This document shows positions 33,494 to 42,111 of a stretch of 64,000 nucleotides of DNA, piece after piece. This stretch comes from Oscillospiraceae bacterium (GTDB lineage: Bacteria > Bacillota > Clostridia > Oscillospirales > Ruminococcaceae). The position numbers were made by a program, and so were the translations under genes. Position 1 is the stretch's first letter. The number at the start of each line of letters is the position of its first letter. Where the stretch lies: NCBI GenBank assembly GCA_902363145.1, contig CABIZB010000001.1, forward strand, positions 62,001 to 126,000, read 5' to 3'. Under the pieces are notes generated by a model. The model ran no database searches and was not told the origin of the DNA. It saw nothing but the letters and a program-made list of their open reading frames with translations.

Positions 33494-33541
33494 CCCGCCC
33501 TTGCAATGGCAATAATTTTAGCAGATCATTGCAAAGGCGGG
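33494..33541 (+). promoter_or_regulatory. Hairpin covering the sigG ribosome-binding site
   Basis: CCCGCC(C)TTGCAATG (33494-33508) pairs with CATTGCAA(A)GGCGGG (33527-33541), about 14 bp with bulges. The 3' arm contains the GGCGGG that must serve as Shine-Dalgarno for ATG 33547. Confidence 0.5.
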
Positions 33542-33546
33542 ATCAT

Positions 33547-34329
33547 ATGTATTACAACAAAGTTGATATCAGCGGAGTTGACACATCATCTTTGACAGTG
33601 CTGAAAGAGCAGGAGAAAATGAAGCTGCTGAAAGAATACCGTGCAGGTGACAAAAGCGCCCGTGACAAGCTGATAAAAGGAAATCTTCGCCTTGTGCTCA
33701 GCGTGATACAGAAGTTTACAGGCAGGGGAGAAAATCCCGACGACCTTTTTCAGGTGGGGTGCATAGGTCTTATCAAGGCGATTGATAACTTCAACACCGA
33801 GCTTGATGTGCGGTTTTCGACTTATGCGGTGCCAATGATAAGCGGAGAACTGCGGCGATACCTTCGGGACAACACTCCCATACGTATATCAAGGAGCCTG
33901 AGAGATCTTGCCTACCGTGCAATGCAGGCAAAGGAGGAACTGACGGGAAAGCTTCACCGTGAGCCTGATATAACCGAGATAGCCGAGGCTGTGGGCTGCC
34001 CGAAGGCGGACGTGGTAATTGCGCTGGAAAGCATATCCGACCCTGTTTCGCTGTACGAGCCTATCTATTCCGACACAGGCGACACCCTTTATGTCCTTGA
34101 CCAGATAGGCGACGACAGCAGCTGTGCAGGCTGGATAGACGAGCTTGCTCTTAAAGATGCGCTGTCATCGCTGAATGAGCGTGAAAAGAAAATACTTTAC
34201 CTGCGTTTTCTCATGGGACATACTCAGGTGGAGGTGGCAAAGGAGATAGGCATTTCTCAGGCGCAGGTCTCCCGTCTGGAAAAAAACACCCTTGACAAAA
34301 TAAAGGGCAGTGACAACAAGTATCAGTGA
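33547..34329 (+). CDS. sigG: RNA polymerase sporulation sigma factor sigma-G
   Basis: The 260-residue protein opens with the family-specific N-terminus VDISGVDTSSLTVLKEQEKM, then region 2 (LIKGNLRLVLSVIQKFTGRG, DDLFQVGCIGLIKAIDNFN), region 3 and region 4 (LNEREKKILYLRFLMGHTQVEVAKEIGISQ). In spore formers sigma-G drives late forespore genes. It is usually next to sigE/spoIIGA, which are not visible here. ATG 33547 is supported by the family start and the GGCGGG site. Its ribosome site lies in a strong hairpin, hinting at translational control. Indicates a spore-forming lineage. Confidence 0.92.
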   Translation: MYYNKVDISGVDTSSLTVLKEQEKMKLLKEYRAGDKSARDKLIKGNLRLVLSVIQKFTGRGENPDDLFQVGCIGLIKAIDNFNTELDVRFSTYAVPMISGELRRYLRDNTPIRISRSLRDLAYRAMQAKEELTGKLHREPDITEIAEAVGCPKADVVIALESISDPVSLYEPIYSDTGDTLYVLDQIGDDSSCAGWIDELALKDALSSLNEREKKILYLRFLMGHTQVEVAKEIGISQAQVSRLEKNTLDKIKGSDNKYQ

Positions 34330-34330
34330 A

Positions 34331-34375
34331 ATAACAGCGGCATTCTTTTGGCTAAAGAGTGCCGCTGTTATTTTA
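34331..34375 (+). terminator. Terminator of sigG
   Basis: An 18-bp stem (34331-34348 with 34354-34371, one G-U) with a 5-base loop is followed by TTTTAT. Confidence 0.85.
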
Positions 34376-34475
34376 TACTAAGCACCAATTAAAAACTATA
34401 CAAAAAATTGAGCATAATCTTGCGTATATGGATTATGCGATGATTTTTTGTCTATAGTTTTATTGGTGATTAGTA
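34376..34475. repeat. 100-bp palindromic (foldback) MITE-like element
   Basis: The two halves are near-perfect inverted copies: TACTAAGCACCAAT...GCATAATC on the left and GATTATGC...ATTGGTGATTAGTA on the right, separated by an 11-base centre. It has no coding frame. The outer TACTAA/TTAGTA ends match those of the element at 26678, suggesting a common origin. It sits directly after the sigG terminator. Confidence 0.7.
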
Positions 34476-34556
34476 TTATGTATCTGCCGTGTTCATCGGA
34501 AAATTGCCGCAATGCGTAAAATTGCCGTAAAACCTTGCATAAAATGCGCAAATCAC

Positions 34557-34585
34557 TTGAAAAAGTGAAAAAAGTGTGATATTAT
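34557..34585 (+). promoter_or_regulatory. Promoter of the alcohol dehydrogenase gene
   Basis: TTGAAA (34557-34562), 17 bases, TATTAT (34580-34585). Upstream, AATTGCCG occurs twice (34502-34509 and 34520-34527), a possible regulator site. Confidence 0.55.
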
Positions 34586-34632
34586 AATCTGTAAAGTCAT
34601 ATTTATAATGGAAATTTTCGGAGGAATGTTTC

Positions 34633-35817
34633 TTGAACGACTATATTTATCACAATACCACAAAGATAATATTCGGCAGGTCAGCCGAAAAATATATCGG
34701 AAGCGAATGCAAGGCTCTGGCTGACGGTGGAAAGGTCCTGCTGCTGCTCGGCGGCGGAAGCGCAAAAAAGTCTGGGCTTTATGACAAGGTTGTTGCTTCG
34801 CTGAATGAAAGCGGTGTTGAGTTCACGGAGCTGTGGGGCGTTCAGCCCAATCCACGCATTGATAAGGTGCGTGAGGCTGCCATGACCGCAAAGCGTGAGA
34901 ATGTCTCACTTATCCTTGCTGTGGGCGGCGGAAGCGTTATCGACACGGCAAAGGCTGCTGCGGCAGGCGCTCTTTATGACGGCGACCCATGGGATTTCTA
35001 CAGCGGCGCTGCAAAGCCCGTCAAGGCTCTTCCGCTGGGCGTGGTGCTTACCATTCCTGCGGCAGGCTCTGAAAGCTCCATGGCTTCGGTCATCTCAAAT
35101 CCCGAGACCAACGAGAAGATAGGCTGCTCGGCTGAGTGCTATCTGCCGAGGTTTGCGGTGATGAACCCCGAGAACACCTACACTCTTCCCCCTTACCAGA
35201 CTGCCTGCGGTGCGTCCGATATGCTGGCGCATCTTATGGAAAGATATTTCGTCAACGCCAAGTGCTGCGACCTTACCGACAGGCTCATTGAGGGAGCGGC
35301 TCAGACGGTCATCAGGTTTGCTCCTCTTGCGCTGGAGTCTCCCGAGGATTATGATATCCGTGCGGAGCTTATGCAGACAGGCTGCATCGCTCACAACAAT
35401 CTGCTTGACTGCGGCAGGGGAGAGGATATCGGCAGAGGCGGCGACTGGGCTTCCCATCAGCTGGAGCATCAGCTTTCCGCTTACTATGACATTGCCCACG
35501 GCGCAGGACTGGCTATAATCTTCCCGGCATGGATGAAGTTTGTGAGAAAGTCAAATCCCGCAAAGCTGGAGCAGTTCGGCAGAAGAGTTTTTCATCTTGA
35601 GGGAAGCGGCGATGAGGTCATCGACATGATGATATCCGAGCTTGAAAAATTTTTCCGTTCTATAGGAATGCCCACACGTCTGTCCGACATAAACATAGGA
35701 TGTGAGCATTTCAGGGAAATGGCGGAGAATGCGGTAAGGATAAAGCACAACAAGCTTGGCTCATACGTCCGTCTCACAGCAGATGACGCAGAGGAGATAT
35801 ACAGGCTCGCACAGTAA
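34633..35817 (+). CDS. Iron-containing alcohol dehydrogenase (butanol dehydrogenase type)
   Basis: The 394-residue protein is of the group III Fe-ADH family that reduces aldehydes to alcohols with NAD(P)H. The nucleotide-binding motif is VGGGSVIDTAKA, and the metal site comprises Asp and His in SDMLAHLMERYF and His in LEHQLSAYYDIAHGAGL. Length and layout match BdhA/YqhD-type enzymes. TTG 34633 is the start used because GGAGGA lies just upstream and the family N-terminus (NDYIYHNTTKIIFGR) begins there. A monocistronic unit; likely an ethanol or butanol fermentation enzyme, though substrate length cannot be read. Confidence 0.93.
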   Translation: MNDYIYHNTTKIIFGRSAEKYIGSECKALADGGKVLLLLGGGSAKKSGLYDKVVASLNESGVEFTELWGVQPNPRIDKVREAAMTAKRENVSLILAVGGGSVIDTAKAAAAGALYDGDPWDFYSGAAKPVKALPLGVVLTIPAAGSESSMASVISNPETNEKIGCSAECYLPRFAVMNPENTYTLPPYQTACGASDMLAHLMERYFVNAKCCDLTDRLIEGAAQTVIRFAPLALESPEDYDIRAELMQTGCIAHNNLLDCGRGEDIGRGGDWASHQLEHQLSAYYDIAHGAGLAIIFPAWMKFVRKSNPAKLEQFGRRVFHLEGSGDEVIDMMISELEKFFRSIGMPTRLSDINIGCEHFREMAENAVRIKHNKLGSYVRLTADDAEEIYRLAQ

Positions 35818-36004
35818 AAAAAATAAGGCAATATAACGGCTTCATAAAGGCAAAGATTATGAGGATATGTGAAAAATGTCGAAAAAAGTGTTTCATTTTA
35901 CTTTCAGTCAGCTTTCACATAATTTACACAATGGCAGGGTATTATATAACTGTACTCGAAAAGAGTACGGAATTTCATTTCAAGCTTTTATAAAGATTGT
36001 GTTT

Positions 36005-36133
36005 ACCCCGCACGGTCTTATAAAAGAACCCCAAATTTGCTCTGCGGGGTTTTACCCCTACCTCGCAGAGAATCCCCCATAATCCTATATCATGATCTTG
36101 CCCTCGGAGCCTTGCTTCGGGGGTGCCTTTTTT
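36005..36133 (+). promoter_or_regulatory. Candidate structured leader (riboswitch-like) of the CNNM/CorC gene
   Basis: Two mutually exclusive helices are visible: ACCCCGCA (36005-36012) with TGCGGGGT (36043-36050), and CTCTGCG (36040-36046) with CGCAGAG (36064-36070), the latter enclosing a GGG/CCC hairpin. A terminator (36101-36109 with 36115-36123, then T6) follows, 60 bases before ATG 36193. The layout suggests transcription control, possibly by a metal ion; no known riboswitch consensus was recognised. Confidence 0.45.
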
Positions 36134-36192
36134 ATCAGGCTTTTTTAAACATATTATCAATACATTTGACTTAAAAAGGATGGTTTTATTTT

Positions 36193-37458
36193 ATGGAATA
36201 TGCCGCGATAATTTTGCTGATAATCATGTCAGCATTCTTTTCGGCGACCGAAACAGCATTTTCATCGGTAAACAAAATTCGTCTCAAGCATGAGGCATCA
36301 AACGGCAATAAAAAAGCAACAAGGGCGCTGAAGATTGCTGAAAATTTCGACAAGACCCTTACCACTATCCTGGTAGGAAACAATATCGTAAATATCCTCT
36401 CCACATCGTTGGGTACTGTGATATGTACAGAGCTTTTCGGCGCAAAGGGCGTGGGAATCGCAACAGCGGCAATGACAGTTCTTATACTCATCTTCGGCGA
36501 GATAATGCCCAAGAGCCTTGCAAAGGAAAATGCGGAGAAATTCGCACTGGTGTTCGGCGGACTGCTTAATGTGTTCATTGTGGTGCTGACACCTGTCACA
36601 TTCATTTTCAGAGGACTGAAAAATCTGGTATCAAAGATTTTCAAATCAGGCAGCGACGCTCCCTCTGTAACCGAGGACGAGCTGAAATATATCATCGACG
36701 AGATCGAGGAAGAGGGCGTTCTGGAGGAGCAGGAAAGCGACCTTGTGCGCTCCGCTCTGGAGTTTGATGACAAGAACGTTTCCGAGGTGCTTATCCCCCG
36801 TGTGCGCATAACTGCCGTGGAGAAGAACGACAGCTTGGAGCATATAAGAGAGCTGTTTTTCACCGAACAGTATTCCCGTATGCCCGTGTATGAGAAAAAT
36901 ATCGACAACATAATCGGATTTATCCACGAGCGTGATTTCTTCAAGCTCACAGTAAGCGACGAGCACGCCGATGGCATCGAGTCGATCATCCATGAGGTAA
37001 TCTATATCACCGAGTTCCAGACAGTATCGGAAGTCCTTGCAAGAATGCAGAAGGAAAAGATACATATGGCGATAATCAAGGACCAGTACGGCGGAACCTA
37101 CGGCATGGTAACAATGGAGGACCTTATTGAAGAGCTTCTGGGTGAGATATACGACGAGACAGACGAGGAGGATCACTCCTTTATCAAGATAAGCGACAAT
37201 GAGTATGACGCAGCAGCAGACTTTAACCTGAGAGAGTTTGAAGAAAAGCTGGGACTTCCCGAGGATACCATCAAGAGCGAGAGCTATACTCTTGGCGGCT
37301 GGGCGCTGGAGCTTTTCGGACGTATCCCACAGGCTGGGGACGAGGTAAAGGACGGCGTCTTTACACTAAAAGTCCTTGAAGCGGAGGAAAACAGGATAAT
37401 CAGGCTGAAAATAACAGTTGATAAGCCTGATGAAAGTGAAAATAAGGATAGCGAATAA
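36193..37458 (+). CDS. CNNM/HlyC-CorC family membrane transporter with CBS pair
   Basis: The 421-residue protein has a DUF21 membrane domain (three to four helices, residues about 1-150, starting AAIILLIIMSAFFSATETAFSS). It is followed by a CBS-domain pair (about 190-320: VLIPRVRITAVEKND, SRMPVYEKN, DQYGGTYGMVTMEDLIEELLGEI) and a C-terminal CorC/HlyC domain. Such proteins handle Mg2+ or other divalent cation export and are sensed through CBS-bound ATP. ATG 36193 follows AAAGGATG. It lies behind a structured leader with an intrinsic terminator. Confidence 0.9.
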   Translation: MEYAAIILLIIMSAFFSATETAFSSVNKIRLKHEASNGNKKATRALKIAENFDKTLTTILVGNNIVNILSTSLGTVICTELFGAKGVGIATAAMTVLILIFGEIMPKSLAKENAEKFALVFGGLLNVFIVVLTPVTFIFRGLKNLVSKIFKSGSDAPSVTEDELKYIIDEIEEEGVLEEQESDLVRSALEFDDKNVSEVLIPRVRITAVEKNDSLEHIRELFFTEQYSRMPVYEKNIDNIIGFIHERDFFKLTVSDEHADGIESIIHEVIYITEFQTVSEVLARMQKEKIHMAIIKDQYGGTYGMVTMEDLIEELLGEIYDETDEEDHSFIKISDNEYDAAADFNLREFEEKLGLPEDTIKSESYTLGGWALELFGRIPQAGDEVKDGVFTLKVLEAEENRIIRLKITVDKPDESENKDSE

Positions 37459-37461
37459 ATC

Positions 37462-37500
37462 AAAACGGGTCGGTACAAAATGTATCGACCCGTTTTCATT
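37462..37500 (+). terminator. Terminator of the CNNM gene
   Basis: AAAACGGGTCG pairs with CGACCCGTTTT, followed by a T-rich tail. Confidence 0.85.
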
Positions 37501-37501
37501 T

Positions 37502-37831
37502 TCAGAAAAATATTATATTGCAGGCAGAGGCTCCGCCGAATTTTGTCACTGCCCATACGACAAGGAGAGCTATCCCCACCGAAAGCGCCGCTGCCGCAAG
37601 CTTTGCAAGAACTCCGCATATGCCCTTGTACCTTGGAGGAGCAAAGATAAATCCGCCTGCCGTTATAAGCCCGGCTATCCATGCGGTTATGAGAAGTATC
37701 GTCTGCGCCGCATAGAAATGCTCGCTGAATGTTTCCATGCCCGCAATACAGCGCACTCGCATCAGTATGTATGAAGCTGCCAATGAAAATATCATCAGCC
37801 GCAGTCCAAGCCGTACCGCACCGTTTGACAT
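37502..37831 (-). CDS. Small membrane protein, unknown
   Basis: The 109-residue protein has three likely membrane helices (LRLMIFSLAASYILM, AAQTILLITAWIAGLITAGGFIF and AAAALSVGIALLVVWAV) joined by a basic loop (APPRYKGICG). I do not recognise a family. It is 58 bases downstream of the pilin gene on the same strand and may be cotranscribed. A membrane helper is conceivable, but nothing supports it. Confidence 0.6.
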   Translation of the reverse strand: MSNGAVRLGLRLMIFSLAASYILMRVRCIAGMETFSEHFYAAQTILLITAWIAGLITAGGFIFAPPRYKGICGVLAKLAAAALSVGIALLVVWAVTKFGGASACNIIFF

Positions 37832-37889
37832 AAAAGCTCCGCCCTTCGCAAGTATTTGTTTTTACGAAGTCCTTTGCTTTTTTTGTTCC

Positions 37890-38363
37890 TTACTCCACAG
37901 GGCAGCTGCCGATGCACTGGCTTTTTGCGCTGGCAAGTATCTGGTCTTCCGTGTAAATGCCCACCTGAGTTGCATTTATGGGCTTGCTGCTCCAGACAGC
38001 GTATTCCACGGAATTTCCGTCAGCGGATATCTTGAAGCCGTAGTAGCCCGAAAAATCCTCACCCATGAATTTGCTTATGTCTATCTGAGTTCCGCTTGAT
38101 GTCTGTGCAACAGTGCTGTTTGCCCCCATGAAAACACCGCTGTCGCCTGCCAACATGACCTCTTCGTCATTGGTGTGCATATCGAGAAGAGCCAGTGCCA
38201 CACCGCTGTAAACGTTCTTTGCATTGGCAATGGCAGTCTGCGCTCTCGCCTGACGGGTGTAGCCTATCATCGTCGGGATAAGTATTGCGGCAAGCGCTGC
38301 AACGATGGCAAGAACCACTATAAGCTCGATAAGCGTGAAGCCCCTTAATTTCTTTTTGTTCAT
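37890..38363 (-). CDS. Type IV pilin-like protein with class III signal
   Basis: The 157-residue protein has the prepilin signature KKKLRGFTLIELIVVLAIVA (G8 followed by Phe and Glu at +5 after cleavage), an N-terminal amphipathic helix, and a C-terminal globular domain with two Cys (QCIGSC), as in type IV or type II secretion pseudopilins. The prepilin peptidase cleaves before FTLIEL. The C-terminal disulfide loop is typical of pilins. No other pilus genes are within the window, so the assembly machinery must be elsewhere. Confidence 0.88.
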   Translation of the reverse strand: MNKKKLRGFTLIELIVVLAIVAALAAILIPTMIGYTRQARAQTAIANAKNVYSGVALALLDMHTNDEEVMLAGDSGVFMGANSTVAQTSSGTQIDISKFMGEDFSGYYGFKISADGNSVEYAVWSSKPINATQVGIYTEDQILASAKSQCIGSCPVE

Positions 38364-38696
38364 ATTCCCCGTCCTCCTGAAATTGCAATTTTTTTACTAA
38401 TTTTATTATACTTATTTTACATAGTTATAGATGAAATTTGCGTTAAAACTTATAGTATAAACTGTTAATATTAGTATATGCGGCAGATTTTGAAAAGGTT
38501 CGTCATATTTACGAAAATCTTTGCCCTGTGTTTTCGGCATTTTATCAAAAATCATAGAAAATTACCGAAAAATTAGCACCATTTTCTGTATCAATGACAG
38601 TTTTACTTTTGCCAAATATATGTTATAATATCTTTGTACGTTAGAATCTATTTGCTTTACATATAATATTTCTGAGAAACAGAGAGGAATACAGAA

Positions 38697-39983
38697 ATGT
38701 CCGATAACTTCAACGACGGAGCGTGTGCGATATCCCCGAAGAGAATGCTGGCTCTTGCGGCTGCCGTTCTGTCCGTTTTAATGCTGGCAGGCTGCGCAGG
38801 CAAAAATGAGACGGCTGACTTTGACGAGGCTGTGGATTATGAATATTATTCCGAGGAAGAGGCTGAGACTGAGCCTACTCTCGGTTCTTCCGAGACCGTG
38901 ACGGAGGCTGTCACAGAAATTTTGGAAGATGAGACCGTTGACTCCGAAACAGTGTCGGCGGAAAAGGCAGCCAGCTCACAGACTGAGGCTGTGACCGAGA
39001 TATCTGCCGAGACCACGGTTTCAACTGCTCCCGCAGTGACCGAGACTTCTCCTCAGATCCCTGCTGAGACTACCGTTCCCGCAACTACAGCTGCTCACGC
39101 ATCTGAGGTCGTTACCGACTGCTCGGTACCAATGGCAGAGGTGCCCGTTACAACAGCTGCGCCTACGGACTATGACAGTGAGTTCTTCTCGGAAGATCTG
39201 TTCATCGGCGACTCTATTTCTACAGGATATTCCCTTTACGGCTTTTTGAATGACAGGAACGTTTTTGCAAAGGTGGGTCTTAACCCCTCAACAGTGCTTA
39301 CAAAAACAGTTTCCACCTGCTTCGGCGACATCGGCATTTCAGATATGCTTACATATACCACACCAAAGCGTGTGTATATAATGCTTGGCTCCAACGGTAT
39401 CCAGTGGCTTTCTGTGGATAATATGCTCAAATCCACCGATACTCTGGTAACGCTCATCAAGACCGCCTGCCCCGATACAGAGGTCATGATAATCAGCGTG
39501 CCTCCCGTTACTCCCGAGTATGCCGCTACCGTCAAGGATATTGACGTTATGGCAAAGATAAACGAGTATAACGACAGCCTTAGCGACTACTGCACAGAAA
39601 AGGATATGCTTTTTGTTGATGCGGCTTCCGTGCTGAAAAGCTCCACGGGATATTTCAATTATTCCTATGCCGAGTCGGACGGAATGCACTTCAAGTCCTC
39701 TGCATACAGAACACTGCTTTCAAAGATCCAGGCAGATGTGACCGCATTTGAGGAAACCAAGGCTGAGGAAGCCGAGAAAGAGGCTGAGACCGCCGTTTCC
39801 GATGAAGCTGAGGTAACAACCGCTCCCGAAGAGACTGAGGAGACTTCCGCAGCTGCAGAAGAGACTACAAGCACTCCTGCCGATGAAAAGAAGCATGCCG
39901 CAAGCTCAAAGAAGAGTGCTTCCGACAGCAAAACAGGCGGAAAGACCTCGGATACCAAAACATCTGAGACCAAAAAGAAGTAA
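38697..39983 (+). CDS. SGNH-hydrolase-like lipoprotein with long acidic/Thr-rich linkers
   Basis: The 428-residue protein has a lipobox (LMLAGC), a Glu/Thr-rich linker (about residues 40-155) and a central SGNH domain. That domain shows block I FIGDSISTGYSL, a LGSNGIQW block, and SDGMHFK with the likely catalytic Asp and His. A basic Ser/Lys-rich tail (about 360-428) ends the protein. It is attached to the outer face and probably hydrolyses an ester, such as an acetyl group on a cell-wall or dietary polysaccharide; the substrate is unknown. The low-complexity flanks may bind the wall. Confidence 0.85.
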   Translation: MSDNFNDGACAISPKRMLALAAAVLSVLMLAGCAGKNETADFDEAVDYEYYSEEEAETEPTLGSSETVTEAVTEILEDETVDSETVSAEKAASSQTEAVTEISAETTVSTAPAVTETSPQIPAETTVPATTAAHASEVVTDCSVPMAEVPVTTAAPTDYDSEFFSEDLFIGDSISTGYSLYGFLNDRNVFAKVGLNPSTVLTKTVSTCFGDIGISDMLTYTTPKRVYIMLGSNGIQWLSVDNMLKSTDTLVTLIKTACPDTEVMIISVPPVTPEYAATVKDIDVMAKINEYNDSLSDYCTEKDMLFVDAASVLKSSTGYFNYSYAESDGMHFKSSAYRTLLSKIQADVTAFEETKAEEAEKEAETAVSDEAEVTTAPEETEETSAAAEETTSTPADEKKHAASSKKSASDSKTGGKTSDTKTSETKKK

Positions 39984-40006
39984 TTACCCATTGAGGAATT
40001 TTTTAA

Positions 40007-40642
40007 ATGACAGATAATATAAACTATCAGGCTATGCTTGAGAGAACGATCGCAGCCCGTGACGGAACGCCGTCCCTGCTGCTCCACAGCTGCTGCGCTC
40101 CCTGCTCAAGCTATGTTCTGGAGTATCTTTCCCGTTATTTCCAAATAACGGTTTTTTATTATAACCCCAATATTTACCCACCCGAGGAGTTTTTCAAGCG
40201 CCGCACGGAGCAGGAGAGATTCATCTCGCTGATGCCTGCGGAAAATCCCATAAGCTTCATCGGTGCGGAATATGAAAGCGAGAGCTTTTATGAAACGGTA
40301 AAGGGGCTTGAAAAAATACCCGAGGGCGGCGAAAGATGCTTTGCCTGCTACAGACTGCGCCTTGAAAAAACGGCAAAGCTTGCAGCGGAAAAGGGTTTTG
40401 ACTACTTTACCACCACGCTTTCCATAAGTCCTCACAAGAACGCCGGGAAGCTCAATGAGATAGGCGGGGAGCTGGCGGAGAAATACGGCGTAAGCTATCT
40501 TTTCTCCGATTTCAAGAAGAAAAACGGCTACAAGCGTTCAACAGAGCTGTCAAAAATATACGGCATTTACAGGCAGAATTACTGCGGCTGTGTCTTTTCC
40601 ATGAGAGAAACGGAGGAAAGAAACAAATGCAGGGAGCAGTGA
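40007..40642 (+). CDS. queH: Epoxyqueuosine reductase QueH
   Basis: The 211-residue enzyme performs the last step of queuosine synthesis on tRNA, reducing the epoxide. The family motifs are LLLHSCCAPCSSYVLEYL (two Cys at the start), YYNPNIYPPEEF, GGERCFACYRLRLEKTA and the C-terminal QNYCGCVFS, which together ligate an Fe-S or metal site. It is the unrelated (non-QueG) type. GAGGA precedes ATG 40007. It overlaps the GNAT gene by 16 bases, so the two are coupled. Confidence 0.92.
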   Translation: MTDNINYQAMLERTIAARDGTPSLLLHSCCAPCSSYVLEYLSRYFQITVFYYNPNIYPPEEFFKRRTEQERFISLMPAENPISFIGAEYESESFYETVKGLEKIPEGGERCFACYRLRLEKTAKLAAEKGFDYFTTTLSISPHKNAGKLNEIGGELAEKYGVSYLFSDFKKKNGYKRSTELSKIYGIYRQNYCGCVFSMRETEERNKCREQ

Positions 40643-41163
40643 TCGTTACGCCCCGTCTTTATATGAGAAGAATGGGCAATGAGGATATTGCGCCGCTCAG
40701 TGCCATTTTGCAGGATAAGGACGTTATGTACGCTTATGAGCACGCTTTTTCTGACGGAGAGGTAAAGCAGTGGCTTGACCGCCAGATGAAGCGGTATGAG
40801 GAATATGACTTCGGGCTGTGGGCTGTTATTCTCAAAGAAACCGAATGTATGATAGGTCAGTGCGGCATTACGATGCAGGAAGTTCCCGAGGAGCTTGTCA
40901 GCGGGGGAATGGTGCCCGAGATAGGCTATCTTTTCCGAAAGGACTGCCGGCATAAGGGATATGCTGCCGAGGCGGCTTCTGCCTGCAGGGAATATGCTTT
41001 CAATGTGCCGGGCTTCAATGAGATATACTCTATCATAAGAGACAACAATATACCGTCACAGAATGTTGCAAAAAGAAACGGAATGACCCCTGCGGGTACT
41101 TTCGTGAAGCATTATTACGGCATGGATATGCCGCATATATTATACAAGGCTGAAAGGAAATGA
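40627..41163 (+). CDS. GNAT-family acetyltransferase
   Basis: The 178-residue protein shows the RimJ/RimL-like GNAT fold: TPRLYMRRM at the start, then GQCGITMQEV, IGYLFRKDCRHKGYAAEAASACREYAF (acetyl-CoA loop with RHKGYA) and NIPSQNVAKRNGM. It transfers an acetyl group to an unknown small-molecule or protein amine. Translation overlaps queH. ATG 40627 follows GGAGG by 10 bases. Confidence 0.88.
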   Translation: MQGAVIVTPRLYMRRMGNEDIAPLSAILQDKDVMYAYEHAFSDGEVKQWLDRQMKRYEEYDFGLWAVILKETECMIGQCGITMQEVPEELVSGGMVPEIGYLFRKDCRHKGYAAEAASACREYAFNVPGFNEIYSIIRDNNIPSQNVAKRNGMTPAGTFVKHYYGMDMPHILYKAERK

Positions 41164-41167
41164 AATT

Positions 41168-41476
41168 ATGCTTACAAGCAAACAAAGAGCTTATTTAAGA
41201 GGAATTGCCGCTAAGGAAGACACCATTTTTCAGGTGGGCAAGGGCGGTATCGGCGAAAATCTCATCGACCAGGTAAGAGATGCTCTCAAGGCAAGAGAGA
41301 TCGTTAAAATAAAGGTATTGGACGCTGCAATGCTTTCCGCTGCGGAGGCTGCTGAAGCTCTGGCAGAGGGCACAAAGTCCGAGGTAGTGCAGGTAATAGG
41401 CAACAAGCTCACACTCTTCAAGAGAAATCCCCAGGAGCCTAAGATTGAGCTTCCTTCCTCAAACAAGAAAAAGTGA
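41168..41476 (+). CDS. yhbY: YhbY-family CRM-domain RNA-binding protein
   Basis: The 102-residue protein is a single CRM fold with LTSKQRAYLRGIAAKEDTIF, GKGGI and the basic LFKRN motif. Such proteins bind pre-50S rRNA and help ribosome assembly in the cytoplasm. It precedes nadD with a 4-base overlap, the arrangement usual in Firmicutes (yhbY-nadD-yqeK-rsfS), and belongs to one compact operon. Confidence 0.92.
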   Translation: MLTSKQRAYLRGIAAKEDTIFQVGKGGIGENLIDQVRDALKAREIVKIKVLDAAMLSAAEAAEALAEGTKSEVVQVIGNKLTLFKRNPQEPKIELPSSNKKK

Positions 41477-42111
41477 TAACAGCACTTTTCGGCGGCAGCT
41501 TTGACCCTGTTCACAAGGGGCACGTCAATGCCGTAAGGTCGCTGCTGGATACTATCCCGCAGATTGACAGAGTTATCATTATGCCTGCGTTCCTGAACCC
41601 CTTCAAGGCAAATGCCATGTCTCCCGCTGACGGTAAAGACCGTATGGAGATGTGCAGGCTTGCTTTCGGGAGCATACCTGTTTGTGAGGTATCCGACTAC
41701 GAGATAAGCAAGGGCGGAGTAAGCTATACGGCGGTAACGCTGGAGCATCTGCGTGAGATATATCCGGGTGACAGGCTGATACTTACAGTTGGAAGCGATT
41801 CGCTGGAGTCGCTCCCCAGATGGCACAGGGCAGGGGATATCATAAAGATGGCTGAGATCGCTGCGGCTGCACGCTCCGATGAGGATATGGGCAGGATAAA
41901 AGGCTATGCGGACAATATCAGGCGGCTGGGCGGCGTGGTGCATATCATCAAGACCCGACCCTTTGACATCTCGTCAACCGAAATTCGTGAAAAAATTTTA
42001 AACAATCAGGATATATCTTGCTATATTGAGGAAGATGTAGTAAAATATATAGTGTGTAATAAAATTTACAGAAACGGTGATAGTTTTGGATGCTCAGATG
42101 TGCAGTGTTAA
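41473..42111 (+). CDS. nadD: Nicotinate-nucleotide adenylyltransferase
   Basis: The 212-residue enzyme makes deamido-NAD from nicotinate mononucleotide and ATP in NAD synthesis. It shows the nucleotidyltransferase HIGH-type motif GGSFDPVHKGHV at the N-terminus and the C-terminal ISSTEIREKI motif. Start is GTG 41473, overlapping the YhbY stop codon. It ends by overlapping the YqeK frame. Confidence 0.94.
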   Translation: MITALFGGSFDPVHKGHVNAVRSLLDTIPQIDRVIIMPAFLNPFKANAMSPADGKDRMEMCRLAFGSIPVCEVSDYEISKGGVSYTAVTLEHLREIYPGDRLILTVGSDSLESLPRWHRAGDIIKMAEIAAAARSDEDMGRIKGYADNIRRLGGVVHIIKTRPFDISSTEIREKILNNQDISCYIEEDVVKYIVCNKIYRNGDSFGCSDVQC

